From contig CAWBBR010000017.1 of NCBI GenBank assembly GCA_963787045.1, positions 1 through 64,000 of the forward strand: 64,000 bases of DNA, read 5' to 3'. Under the pieces are notes generated by a model. The model did not search any database. It was given only the letters and a program-made list of their open reading frames with translations, and was not told the DNA's origin. Shown here in pieces: positions 36,907 through 45,881 of this stretch (positions are counted from its first letter, which is position 1; every line of letters begins with the position of its first letter). A program made the position numbers and the translations under genes. This stretch comes from DATJGR01 sp963787045 (GTDB taxonomy: Bacteria; Pseudomonadota; Gammaproteobacteria; Pseudomonadales; Azotimanducaceae).

Positions 36907-39903
36907 CTAGTGTACGAGCTCTGCGATCGTCGCGAGCAGTTCGTTCTCCTGGAACGGCTTGCCGAGAAAGCGATTCACGCCGAGTTCTTCCGCACGTTCC
37001 TGGTGCTTGCTGCCGGTGCGCGAGCTGATCATCACGATCGGCAGATTCGCCAAGCGATCGTCGTGACGAATCTGTCGCGCCACTTCGAAACCGTCCATAC
37101 GCGGCATTTCGATATCGAGCAGCATGATGTCGGGACGCCGCTCCTGCAGCATCGCGACCGCTTCGACGCCGTCCTTCGCGAGCATCACGTCCATTCCCTG
37201 ACGTTCGAGGAGACGCGACGTGACCTTGCGCACCGTGACGGAGTCGTCGACCACCATCACACATGTGGGTCGATCGACCGCCGCCTCAGGCATGCCGTTG
37301 GCATAGATCGGCGCGGTCTGCGCCCGGATCAATGCCAACAGGTCGAGAATCACGACCACGCTACCGTCGCCGAGAATGGTTGCTCCCGAAATTCCACCGA
37401 CGCCGGCGAACTGTGGGCCAAGACTCTTCACGACGATTTCGCGGCTGCCTTGCACGCCATCGACGTGCACCGCCACGGCGCGATCGCCCGAGCGAACCAG
37501 CACCACCGGCACGGAGCCGCGATCTGACAGCGCCACATAGTCGCGGCCGATGAAACTGCCGAGATAGCGGACGCGGTACGGCACACCGGCATATTCGAAA
37601 CCACCGCCGTCGGGCCGATACAGTTTTTCGAGTTCCGCGCCGGACACCCGCACGATGCCTTCGATCGTATTCAACGGGATCGCGTATTGATCCTCGCCCA
37701 CCGACACCATCAAGGCGCGGTTCACCGACACCGTGAACGGCAAGCGCACAGTGAAGCGCGTGCCTTTGCCGGGCATCGACGTGATCGAGATGCTGCCGCC
37801 GAGCTGCTTGACCGCGCTGTGCACGACGTCCATGCCGACGCCGCGGCCGGATATCTGCGTCACCGACTTCGCGGTGCTGAAACCCGGCGCGAATACGAAC
37901 TGCAGCACTTCGTCGTCGCGCAGCTTCGCGTCGGCCGCCATCAAGCCGCGTTCGATCGCCTTCGCGCGGACGGATTCCACGTCGATGCCGGCGCCGTCGT
38001 CGGAGATCTCGATGACGACGTCACCTGCCTCGCGCGACAGTCGCAGATCGATGCGCCCGACGTCGGGTTTGCCGAAGCCGCGGCGGAATTCGGCGCGCTC
38101 GATGCCGTGATCGACGGCGTTGCGCAGCATGTGTTCGAGCGGCGGCACCATGCGTTCGAGTACGTTGCGGTCGAGTTCGCCTTCCGCGTTGTACGCGTGG
38201 AAGTCGACTTCCTTACCGAGCTCGCGCGCAACCTGCCGCACCGTGCGCCGCAACCGCGGCAGCAGCCGGTTGAACGGCACCATCCGGGTGCGCATCAACC
38301 CTTCCTGAAGCTCGGTGTTGACGCGGGCCTGTTGGATCAACAGCGTTTCGGATTCGCGCGCCTTGAACGCCAACGTCTCTTTCAGGTCGAGCATGTCCGA
38401 TGCGCTTTCCGACAACGACCGCGACAATTGCTGCAGTTGGGAATAGCGATCCATCTCCAGCGGGTCGAACTCTTCGTAGTCCTGCCCCTGGTTGATCTCG
38501 TGACGGAACAGCACCTGCGTTTCGGTCTCGATCTCGAGACGGCGCAGCTGTTCGCGAACGCGCTCGATGGTGATTTCCATCTCTTCGAGCGACGTACTGA
38601 AATCGTTCATGCCCTGTTCGACGCGCGAGCGGATGATGCTGCTCTCACCGGCGAGGTTGACGAGTTGCTCGAGCAAGCCGGCCGACACGCGAACCATCTC
38701 GCGCGGTTCGTGCGCACCGCGGCTGCGTGCCCCCACTTCGTCGCGTTCGGTTTCGGCTTCTACCGATTCGTCCGCTTCTACCGGCGCGCGCGGCGGAACT
38801 GCGGCCACCGGTTTCGCAGGTGCAGCGGCACGCGGCGGTGGCGGTGAAGCCGCCCGCGGCGGTTCCTGCATCGGCGTCTTCGCAACCGGCCGTTCCGGGG
38901 CGACCGGCGCCGCTTGCGGGACATCGTCGCTAGCGGCGATCCGCAGCGCGTTCACCATCGCCAGCATTTCGTCGTGACGGAGCTGCAGCCCATCGAAGAA
39001 TCCTGCCGGCAGCGACGGTTTCCCTTGCACGGCGATGAGGACCGATTCGAACGTATGTGCGTCGTCGCCAAGGGCGGTGAGGCCGGCGAGTCGCGCGCCG
39101 CCTTTCAGTGTGTGCAACGCGCGCAGCAGATTCTCGAGGTGAATGCGGTTGTCGGGCATCCCGAGCCATTCGTGCACGCTCTGGTCGATCGCCTCGAGCA
39201 GCTCGTCCGCTTCTTCGAAGAAGATCTCGAGAATTTCGTGGTCGGCGTCGGGTGGCAGCGCAACGGTCGCGCGCGACCCTGCCGGTGCTTTCGACAGCGG
39301 CGCCTCAACGCGCTCTTCGAGCAACGGCACGTTCGACTCTGATACTTCGACCGGCGCCGGGGGTGCCGCAGCTTCCATCCGCTTCTGTTCTACCGGCTTC
39401 TGCTCGATCGGTTTCTGCTCGACCGGCTTTTGCGGCGTCACGGGCGGCGCGACCGGCTCCATCGACGGCGGTCGAACGAACGTCGGGAAGTCGACGACTT
39501 TGGCCGACCGTGGCGCGCGGTCTTCCGGCTCGTCGAGATCGAGCTCGTCCTCTACGACCTCCGTAACGCGTACTTCGGACAGTGCGCGGATTTCCTTCGA
39601 CGCATCGGGCAGCTTCTGCTCCGCCGCGATGGCATCGAACATTCCCAGCAGCTTTTCGTGCGCGTTGTGCAGCGCCGCGTGAGCGGCCTGGTTCAGCGGC
39701 TGATCTTCGAGGCGTTCGTATGCGGAGATCAGCGCGTCGCACAGATTCGTGATCGCCGCCTGACCCTGGCTTTCCGCTTCGTTGCGCAATTCGTGCAACG
39801 CGACAACGATGTCGGAGAGGGCGCCGAGATCCATGGCACCACTCAGCCAGCCGGTCAGGAAGTCGCCCGCACCGAGCAATACCGGCGCGCCATCGAGACT
39901 CAA
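36907..39903 (-). CDS. chpA: ChpA-type chemosensory histidine kinase, C-terminal part (Hpt, dimerisation, kinase, CheW, receiver)
   Basis: 998 residues. Domains in order: an Hpt with LLRALHTLKGGARLAGL near 264; a Pro/Ala/Glu linker; the P3 dimerisation helices; a HATPase with HMLRNAVDHGIERAEF, VVIEISDDGAGIDVES and FSTAKSVTQISGRGVGMDVV; a CheW-like domain about 720-860; and a receiver with VMVVDDSVTVRKV, MLLDIEMPRMDGFEVA and RFLGKPF. The apparent start is TTG at 39903 overlapping the stop of the N-terminal part (TTGA). The frame is open further upstream (ASALLSLDGAP), so this is probably the rest of a single ChpA of about 2,040 residues broken by one indel near 39910. Confidence 0.93.
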   Translation of the reverse strand: MSLDGAPVLLGAGDFLTGWLSGAMDLGALSDIVVALHELRNEAESQGQAAITNLCDALISAYERLEDQPLNQAAHAALHNAHEKLLGMFDAIAAEQKLPDASKEIRALSEVRVTEVVEDELDLDEPEDRAPRSAKVVDFPTFVRPPSMEPVAPPVTPQKPVEQKPIEQKPVEQKRMEAAAPPAPVEVSESNVPLLEERVEAPLSKAPAGSRATVALPPDADHEILEIFFEEADELLEAIDQSVHEWLGMPDNRIHLENLLRALHTLKGGARLAGLTALGDDAHTFESVLIAVQGKPSLPAGFFDGLQLRHDEMLAMVNALRIAASDDVPQAAPVAPERPVAKTPMQEPPRAASPPPPRAAAPAKPVAAVPPRAPVEADESVEAETERDEVGARSRGAHEPREMVRVSAGLLEQLVNLAGESSIIRSRVEQGMNDFSTSLEEMEITIERVREQLRRLEIETETQVLFRHEINQGQDYEEFDPLEMDRYSQLQQLSRSLSESASDMLDLKETLAFKARESETLLIQQARVNTELQEGLMRTRMVPFNRLLPRLRRTVRQVARELGKEVDFHAYNAEGELDRNVLERMVPPLEHMLRNAVDHGIERAEFRRGFGKPDVGRIDLRLSREAGDVVIEISDDGAGIDVESVRAKAIERGLMAADAKLRDDEVLQFVFAPGFSTAKSVTQISGRGVGMDVVHSAVKQLGGSISITSMPGKGTRFTVRLPFTVSVNRALMVSVGEDQYAIPLNTIEGIVRVSGAELEKLYRPDGGGFEYAGVPYRVRYLGSFIGRDYVALSDRGSVPVVLVRSGDRAVAVHVDGVQGSREIVVKSLGPQFAGVGGISGATILGDGSVVVILDLLALIRAQTAPIYANGMPEAAVDRPTCVMVVDDSVTVRKVTSRLLERQGMDVMLAKDGVEAVAMLQERRPDIMLLDIEMPRMDGFEVARQIRHDDRLANLPIVMISSRTGSKHQERAEELGVNRFLGKPFQENELLATIAELVH

Positions 39904-42900
39904 CAGCGCAGAAGCGCCCGCGCCCGCGTGCCGAGGCCGGCTACCAGGCGCTTCGCCTCCGTTTCGAACGATGCGAGATCTTCATGCGGCTCGCTGCCTT
40001 CCGACAGCGCGTTCAGCGAGCGGCGCAAGGCGAACACGCCCTGCTGGACGAAATCGACGATATCGGAACCGATGCGCGACCCACGATCGCGCGCCTCTCT
40101 GACAACATCGTAAAGGGGTCCCGCGACGCGTGCGATGCTGTCGACGCCCGCCATGGAGGCGCTGCCGCGCAATGTGTGCAACGCGCGAATCGCGTTGTCG
40201 CTCAACGCATCGGCATCGATCACGTCGGCGCTGATGAAACGCTCTTCGAGCACCTGCAGGTGGAGCGCGGCCTCCTGTTCGAAGAGCGCGAACGTTTCGG
40301 CGTCTTCGGTACCGAGCTCCATCGACATTTCCGTCAGATCGGGCTGCGGCAGCTCGTCGACGGTGATCTCTTCCACTGGTGCCGCAGTGCGAATCGGAAC
40401 CACCGTGCTTTCGGCCGGCGCTTCGCCGACGAACTCTTCCAGGCGTCCGCCCGACGAGAGGACGTCGGCTTTCTCCATGATCGTCGCGATCTGACCGTCG
40501 GCCACCGGGCGGCGACTCTCGAACGCCTGGCACAGCGCCGGAACTGCGGCGCGCGCTTCGCGCGTCACCGTCGCGATCTGATGATTCGGCTCCACCGTGC
40601 CGTCCATCACCCGGTTCAGCATGTTCTCGATCGACCAGGCCAACTCACCGATGACGTTCGCGCCGACGATACGACCGCTGCCCTTCAACGTATGGAACGC
40701 GCGGCGCACTTCGGTGAGCGCTTCGTCGTTCGAAAACTCCGCTGACCACTGCGGTAACCACTGGTCGACGCGCTCCAGCACTTCGCCTACTTCTTCGACG
40801 AAGATCTCGAGGATGTCGTCGTCGATGTCGGACGCAGCATCGGCCACCTGCAGTACGGCCGGCGGCTTCACGGGGCGGTCAGCGCGCTTCGGCGGCTCGC
40901 TGCTAACGGGTGCCTTGGGCTGCGCGTCGTTCCTGAAGTCCATCGGCGGCGCGGCGCGGCGCGACTCGACCGGTGTCGGTTCCGCCGCTTCGGGCTCGTC
41001 GCCGAACAGCGCTTTGTTCAGATCGAACGCCTCGTCGTCGAGTTCTTCGATACTGACCGCGCCGGTGGAGATTTCGTCCTGATCCTCGATGATCAGGTCG
41101 AACTCCGCCGTAGGCGCAGCGCGCTTCGCGGTCGGGCTCGGCGCGCGCGGCGCCTCTTCCTCGACCTCTGGTTCATACGTTTGCGCAGCGATCGGTGCAG
41201 GCGCCTCCTCCGGCACCTCGTCCATCAGTTCTTCTTCCGGTGCCTCTTCTTCCTGAACCGGTTCCGCCGCGATTTCATCGATGACGAGTTCATCGTCGTC
41301 TTCGATCGGCGTCACCACCGGTGGCGGTGGTGGCGTATCGACGACAGGCGCGGGTACCGGCGCGACCCTCACAAACGGTGCGGCCGGACGCAGCGCGCGT
41401 TCGCTGCCGGCGCCGTAGCCCAACTGCGTCAAGCTGCGCTCGACCACGCTGAGGATTTCGTCGCCGGGAGCCGCCGCGTCTTCACACAGGCGTTCGAGGT
41501 AGTAGTCGATACCGCTGATCGCATCGGCAAACGCATCGAGCGCTGCCCAATCCGGAGTATTGCCCGCGGCGAGTTCATTGCTGACGTAAAGGCCGCATCG
41601 CCCGAGTTGTTCGGCCGCAGCGGCGAGCGGCACCATTGCGAGTGCGCCTTTGACCGCGGCCAGCAACGCGGGAACGTCGGCCAACCGGTTCGTATCCCAC
41701 TGCGCCGACACGTAGTCGACGACCGCCTGCTTGACCTGCTCGATACCGGTGCGCGCTTCGCCGAGTACCGCGAGCTGTGCTTCATTGATCAGGCTCGACG
41801 CTTCCGAGCTGCCGCTCAGACCGCTGCGCTGCTGTGCGATGCCGGCGAGGTTCTCGTCGACCTGCAGTAGCGCGGATGCGACGCCGAGCAGCAGCACGTC
41901 GTCGAAGGAACCGCTGTTCACTGCGGCTTGGATCGCTTCGACCTGATCCGCGATGACCGCGCGCGAGCTCTCGAAGCCGAGAATCGACAACGTGCTGCCG
42001 ATTTGTTTGAGGGGCACCGCCAGCTGCGTCAGCGTTTCACTCGAACGCGAGTCGCCGCGCACGAACAGATCGAGCGCGTCTTTCACGCCGGCGAGTTCCT
42101 CGCGCAGCGCCGCCGCTGCCGTGTGGATCGCTTCGCGCTTCGAGATTGCCAGCCGCTCTTCCGGCGGCTCTTGCTCAATCGCTTCGCTCAACTGCTTGAT
42201 GTCTGGACTGTCGTTGCCGTATGCGCGCGCCGCATCGACGAGTTGCTTCACCAGCTCGAGCGACAGGGGCCGCGTCAGCGCTTCGGCGCCGTGTTGCGCG
42301 AGCGCTTTGATCTCCGCATCGACGCGCCGCAACAACCGCACCACATCGCCGGTCAACTCTGCGTCGCTATCCGAGAGTGCGGCGACAAATGCCGCGAATG
42401 CGCGCCACAGCGACGTGTACGGGGTTCGCTCGCAGATGCGTTCGAGCCCGACGGCGACCTTGGAGAGCGTAGCGAGCGCTTTCTTCGAATCCTCGCGCTT
42501 GAGAACCGACAGCAGCACCTGTTGATAAGCGGCCCGAATCCGGCGCGCTTTCTCGATGCCGTCGATCTGGTCGAAGCGCTTCAAGGTTTCGCTGCTGGTA
42601 GTAGCGTGCAGCACGACGCCGGAGCGCGCACCTGGATCGGCGAACCGCTCTACGCCGCGCGCCCCACGCAACTCGTTGGCGAGCGGCAGCACGGCGCGGC
42701 GCGAATCGGGAAAGCCTTTCTGGATCTCTTCGAGGAACGCCGGCAGTTGCAGAATGCCCTGCATGAGCAGCTGTTGCGCGTCGTCGACATTCGATACCGA
42801 ACCGCCCAGCAACGCCTGCGCAAGCTGCTCCATCTCGTCGGTGAGCACCGTGACGCCGGTGAGTTCCAGCATCAGCAGCGTACCGTGCACCTGATGCAGA

Positions 42901-43040
42901 TACGTCAGACACGCGCGCATCTTCGTTTCGTCGCGATCCGACTCGGCATAGGCTTCGAGCGCCTGGCGCGCCGCCTTCAGCGTTTCGTCAATCTCGCGCT
43001 TGATCCAATCCAGCGCGAAATGTTCTCGGCTTTCGGTCAT
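39900..43040 (-). CDS. chpA: ChpA-type chemosensory histidine kinase, N-terminal part (Hpt repeats)
   Basis: 1046 residues, beginning MTESREHFALDWIKREIDE. A degenerate first Hpt-like helix pair contains YLHQVHGTLLMLELTG. Long helical segments follow, then an acidic Pro-rich linker (about 600-700). Two canonical Hpt domains carry phosphoacceptor His: RRAFHTLKGSGRIVGAN near 780 and IRALHTLRGSASMAGV near 955. The multi-Hpt arrangement is characteristic of the ChpA kinase for type IV pilus twitching. It ends GTRARALLRC at the point where the C-terminal part begins in another frame, so it should be read as one protein with it. Confidence 0.92.
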   Translation of the reverse strand: MTESREHFALDWIKREIDETLKAARQALEAYAESDRDETKMRACLTYLHQVHGTLLMLELTGVTVLTDEMEQLAQALLGGSVSNVDDAQQLLMQGILQLPAFLEEIQKGFPDSRRAVLPLANELRGARGVERFADPGARSGVVLHATTSSETLKRFDQIDGIEKARRIRAAYQQVLLSVLKREDSKKALATLSKVAVGLERICERTPYTSLWRAFAAFVAALSDSDAELTGDVVRLLRRVDAEIKALAQHGAEALTRPLSLELVKQLVDAARAYGNDSPDIKQLSEAIEQEPPEERLAISKREAIHTAAAALREELAGVKDALDLFVRGDSRSSETLTQLAVPLKQIGSTLSILGFESSRAVIADQVEAIQAAVNSGSFDDVLLLGVASALLQVDENLAGIAQQRSGLSGSSEASSLINEAQLAVLGEARTGIEQVKQAVVDYVSAQWDTNRLADVPALLAAVKGALAMVPLAAAAEQLGRCGLYVSNELAAGNTPDWAALDAFADAISGIDYYLERLCEDAAAPGDEILSVVERSLTQLGYGAGSERALRPAAPFVRVAPVPAPVVDTPPPPPVVTPIEDDDELVIDEIAAEPVQEEEAPEEELMDEVPEEAPAPIAAQTYEPEVEEEAPRAPSPTAKRAAPTAEFDLIIEDQDEISTGAVSIEELDDEAFDLNKALFGDEPEAAEPTPVESRRAAPPMDFRNDAQPKAPVSSEPPKRADRPVKPPAVLQVADAASDIDDDILEIFVEEVGEVLERVDQWLPQWSAEFSNDEALTEVRRAFHTLKGSGRIVGANVIGELAWSIENMLNRVMDGTVEPNHQIATVTREARAAVPALCQAFESRRPVADGQIATIMEKADVLSSGGRLEEFVGEAPAESTVVPIRTAAPVEEITVDELPQPDLTEMSMELGTEDAETFALFEQEAALHLQVLEERFISADVIDADALSDNAIRALHTLRGSASMAGVDSIARVAGPLYDVVREARDRGSRIGSDIVDFVQQGVFALRRSLNALSEGSEPHEDLASFETEAKRLVAGLGTRARALLRC

Positions 43041-43100
43041 TCGCCTATCCAGTCCGGACGCTCAACGGCATTGCCGGGACGTCCGTCCATACGTTCTTGT

Positions 43101-44336
43101 TCAACGAGACTTCGAATCGCCGGGCAGCTTGAAGAACTCCACGGACACGCGCATCTCGTTCGCCATCTCAGCGAGCGCACCGACAGACTTCGCCGTCGCT
43201 TCGGTACCGTTCGCAGTCTGCGACGTGATCTCCTGGATGACGCCCATCGTGTTCGACACGTGGCCCGCCGAGGCCGCTTGCTGGCGCGCGGCGTTGCTGA
43301 TGTTCTGAATCAGTTCGGCGAGCGAGGTCGATACGCTTTCGATTTCTTCGAGCGCAACGCCGGCGTCCTGCGCGCGCTTCGCACCACTGACGACTTCGGT
43401 GGTCGTCTGTTCCATCGAGATGACGGCCTCGTTGGTGTCGGTCTGAATCGTCTTGACCAGAGCCGCGATCTGTTTCGTTGCGGCGGATGAACGTTCCGCA
43501 AGACGCTGTACTTCGTCGGCGACCACCGCGAAGCCGCGACCCGCATCGCCGGCCATCGACGCCTGAATCGCCGCGTTCAGCGACAGGATGTTGGTTTGGT
43601 CCGCGATGTCGTTGATCAGCGAAACGATGTCGCCGATCTCCTGGCTCGATTCGCCGAGGCGCTTGATCCGTTTCGACGTTTCCTGAATCTGACCGCGAAT
43701 GGTGTCCATCCCGCCGATCGTCGCCTGCACCACATCAGCGCCTTTGTTGGCGATCGCAACTGCGCGCTCGGCCACCGCTGCGGACTCGGCCGCGTTCGAC
43801 GACACGTGGTCGATCGACACCGCCATTTCGTTGATTGCTGTGGACGCCGCGGTGATTTCGCGCGCCTGGTTTTCCGACGCGTTCGCGAGGCTGCGCGCGG
43901 TCTGCTGCGTTTCTTCCGCAGCGCGTGCGACGCGCACCGAAACGCGGTTGATGTTCGATACCAGCCCGCGCATCTGGTCGATGGCGAAGTTGATCGAGTC
44001 GGCGATGGCGCCGGTGAAGTTCTCGGTAACCGATGCGTGGACGGTCAGGTCGCCTTCGGCGAGATCAGCCAGTTCGTCGAGCAGCTGCAGAATGGCGGCC
44101 TGGTTACGCTCGTTCTGTTCAGCCTGCTCCGACAGCTTTCGGCGTGCGTCGCGCAGCAGCAGCATCGCGATGACGGCTACCAGTACGATGCCGCCAACGG
44201 CCAGCAAGAGGGGGTAGTTGCCCGTCACGGAGCGGTCGTCCGCAACGATCACGAAGCCCATCGCACCCAGCGTCACCGTCAGCAGGACGATGAGCGCGCT
44301 CAACAGCGGACTCGCCGAAACCTTGTTCGTCTTCAT
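43101..44336 (-). CDS. pilJ: Methyl-accepting chemotaxis protein, short PilJ-like
   Basis: 411 residues, intact. Two transmembrane helices (about 12-33 and 43-63) are separated by only about nine residues, so there is no periplasmic sensor domain. A HAMP-like region and a long cytoplasmic coiled coil follow, with the receptor tip DEVQRLAERSSAATKQIAAL. Pseudomonas PilJ is about 680 residues with a large periplasmic PilJ domain, so this is a much shorter form. Gene order pilG-pilH-pilI-pilJ-chpA makes it the receptor of the twitching system. Signals are probably taken from the cytoplasm, the membrane or a pilus protein. Confidence 0.87.
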   Translation of the reverse strand: MKTNKVSASPLLSALIVLLTVTLGAMGFVIVADDRSVTGNYPLLLAVGGIVLVAVIAMLLLRDARRKLSEQAEQNERNQAAILQLLDELADLAEGDLTVHASVTENFTGAIADSINFAIDQMRGLVSNINRVSVRVARAAEETQQTARSLANASENQAREITAASTAINEMAVSIDHVSSNAAESAAVAERAVAIANKGADVVQATIGGMDTIRGQIQETSKRIKRLGESSQEIGDIVSLINDIADQTNILSLNAAIQASMAGDAGRGFAVVADEVQRLAERSSAATKQIAALVKTIQTDTNEAVISMEQTTTEVVSGAKRAQDAGVALEEIESVSTSLAELIQNISNAARQQAASAGHVSNTMGVIQEITSQTANGTEATAKSVGALAEMANEMRVSVEFFKLPGDSKSR

Positions 44337-44347
44337 ATCCCTTTCCG

Positions 44348-44884
44348 TTATTCCGCTACGTTTAAAAACCGTTCATCCCGAACGAGTGCCGCCAAACTCA
44401 CCACATAGAACACTCGGCCACCGTGTCGATATGCGCCCTTGATGAAGGGGTGAATTGCATCGAGACCTTCAGGTTGCCCGCTCTCGAAGCTGTCTACCTG
44501 AAAGTGCTGCATGCCGAGCGACTGCTCGACGATAAGACCCACGCTGATCCCGTCGCCATCGACGATCAGCAACCGCCATTGCAGGCGCTGCACCGTGGCC
44601 GTGACGCCGAAGTACCGGTGCATGTCGACCACCGGAATCAGCCGGCCGCGCACGTTCGCCACCCCGGCGATCCAGTCGCGCACGCGCGGCAATGCCGTAA
44701 CGCGCGGCAGCTTCAGAATCTCGTTGACCTCACCGAGCGGCGAGACGAGCCGTACGCCGCCCAGTTGAAAACCGATGCCTTGCCATTCCGGCCGCGTGTC
44801 GCGCTTGTGCGGCAAAGGCGCCGCATTTCGAAACGTATCCGCTTCGATGTCGCGCAGGATCTGCAGTACCTGACTGGCTGGCAT
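44348..44884 (-). CDS. pilI: Twitching motility CheW-type protein PilI
   Basis: 178 residues with one CheW domain: WQGIGFQLGGVRLVSPLGEV, LPRVRDWIAGVANVRGRLIP, VVDMHRYFG and a C-terminal AYRHGGRVFYVVSLAAL. It links the PilJ receptor to ChpA. It follows pilH by 10 bases and precedes pilJ by 11, the standard pilGHIJ order. The frame is intact. Confidence 0.92.
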   Translation of the reverse strand: MPASQVLQILRDIEADTFRNAAPLPHKRDTRPEWQGIGFQLGGVRLVSPLGEVNEILKLPRVTALPRVRDWIAGVANVRGRLIPVVDMHRYFGVTATVQRLQWRLLIVDGDGISVGLIVEQSLGMQHFQVDSFESGQPEGLDAIHPFIKGAYRHGGRVFYVVSLAALVRDERFLNVAE

Positions 44885-44894
44885 CGTCGCTGAC

Positions 44895-45263
44895 CTAGTT
44901 GTCTTCCAGCACGCCGTTGACAGCAGAGATCAACGTCTTCTCGTCGACCGGTTTCGTCAGGTATCCGGACGCGCCCTGGCGTTCGCCCCACACGCGATCG
45001 GTGTCCTGGTCTTTCGATGAAACGATGATCACCGGGATGTGTCGGGTCTGGTTGTCGCGCGTGAGCTGCCGCGTCGCCTGAAACCCGTTGATACCCGGCA
45101 TGACGACATCCATCAGGATGACGTCGGGCAATTCCTCGTTCGCGAGATCGATCCCGTCCGTTCCGGATGCCGCCGTCAGCACCTGGTGACCATGCTTCGC
45201 CAGCACGTTCACGAACTGATGGGTTTCAGTGGGTGAGTCGTCGACTACAAGAATACGAGCCAT
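44895..45263 (-). CDS. pilH: Twitching motility response regulator PilH
   Basis: 122-residue single receiver domain. Conserved residues are the DD pair in ILVVDDSPTET, the phosphoacceptor Asp in VILMDVVMPGINGFQATRQL, the Ser/Thr in VIIVSSKDQDTD, and Lys in GYLTKPVDE. The SSKDQDTDRVWG sequence is characteristic of PilH. It has no output domain, so it acts by protein contact, in Pseudomonas opposing PilG on PilT-type retraction. The frame is intact. Confidence 0.94.
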   Translation of the reverse strand: MARILVVDDSPTETHQFVNVLAKHGHQVLTAASGTDGIDLANEELPDVILMDVVMPGINGFQATRQLTRDNQTRHIPVIIVSSKDQDTDRVWGERQGASGYLTKPVDEKTLISAVNGVLEDN

Positions 45264-45285
45264 TTCGTCGCTGCCTCGAGTCCGT

Positions 45286-45666
45286 TTAGCTCACCAACGT
45301 ACGTATGGTGCCGAGGAGCTCTTCTTTGCTGAACGGCTTCGTGATGTAGCGATCCGACCCGACGATGCGGCCTTTGGCCTTATCGAACAGACCATCCTTG
45401 CTGGACAGCATCACCACCGGCGTCGACTTGAACTCGCTGTTGTTCTTGATCAGCGCGCAGGTCTGATAGCCGTCGAGGCGCGGCATCATGATGTCGACGA
45501 AGATGATCTCTGGGTGTGAATCGGCGATCTTGGCGAGCGCGTCGAAACCGTCTGTTGCGGTGATGACGTCGCAGCCGGCTTTCGACAACAGGTTCTCCGC
45601 GCTGCGCCGAATGGTCTTGCTGTCATCAATGACCAACACCTTGACGCCCCGAAGTTCCTCTTCCAT
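45286..45666 (-). CDS. pilG: Twitching motility response regulator PilG
   Basis: 126-residue receiver domain. Seen are KVLVIDDSKTIRRSAENLL, the phosphoacceptor in IIFVDIMMPRLDGYQTCALI, VVMLSSKDGLFDKAKGRIVG and RYITKPFSKEEL, the last two typical of PilG. First gene of the pilGHIJ-chpA-chpC operon. The likely promoter lies in the 215-base region shared with divergent gshB; a TATAGA -10-like box is visible there on the minus strand, but a matching -35 is not clear. Confidence 0.95.
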   Translation of the reverse strand: MEEELRGVKVLVIDDSKTIRRSAENLLSKAGCDVITATDGFDALAKIADSHPEIIFVDIMMPRLDGYQTCALIKNNSEFKSTPVVMLSSKDGLFDKAKGRIVGSDRYITKPFSKEELLGTIRTLVS

Positions 45667-45831
45667 GGTACGGTCCTTGCTTTAACCCTGTTACGGGCAC
45701 CATTTCAGGTGTCTGGATGACTGCGCCGGGGAGCCCGGCCGACAGAACATCCGCGTTGTAACACGATTTCTGGGGTCGATCTATAAGTCGCCGACTGTAA
45801 AGGGAATTCTGTCTCATTCTGCTTGCTCGCT

Positions 45832-45849
45832 AGTACCCATGTGGGTACT
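45832..45849. promoter_or_regulatory. Perfect 8-2-8 inverted repeat in the pilG-gshB divergent region
   Basis: AGTACCCA (45832-45839), TG, TGGGTACT (45842-45849), followed by TTT and a TTGACA at 45851-45856. A two-base loop is too small for a good hairpin, so an operator for a dimeric regulator is more likely. It lies 33 bases before the gshB start. No regulator could be assigned. Confidence 0.4.
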
Positions 45850-45881
45850 TTTGACAGCCGTCACGCGAGCCCCGTAGTCCG

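Noticed and set aside
41928..43490. 520-codon plus-strand open frame antisense to chpA and pilJ
   Set aside because: Shadow of conserved genes. The composition is Arg/Asp/His-rich and there is no domain or ribosome-binding site.
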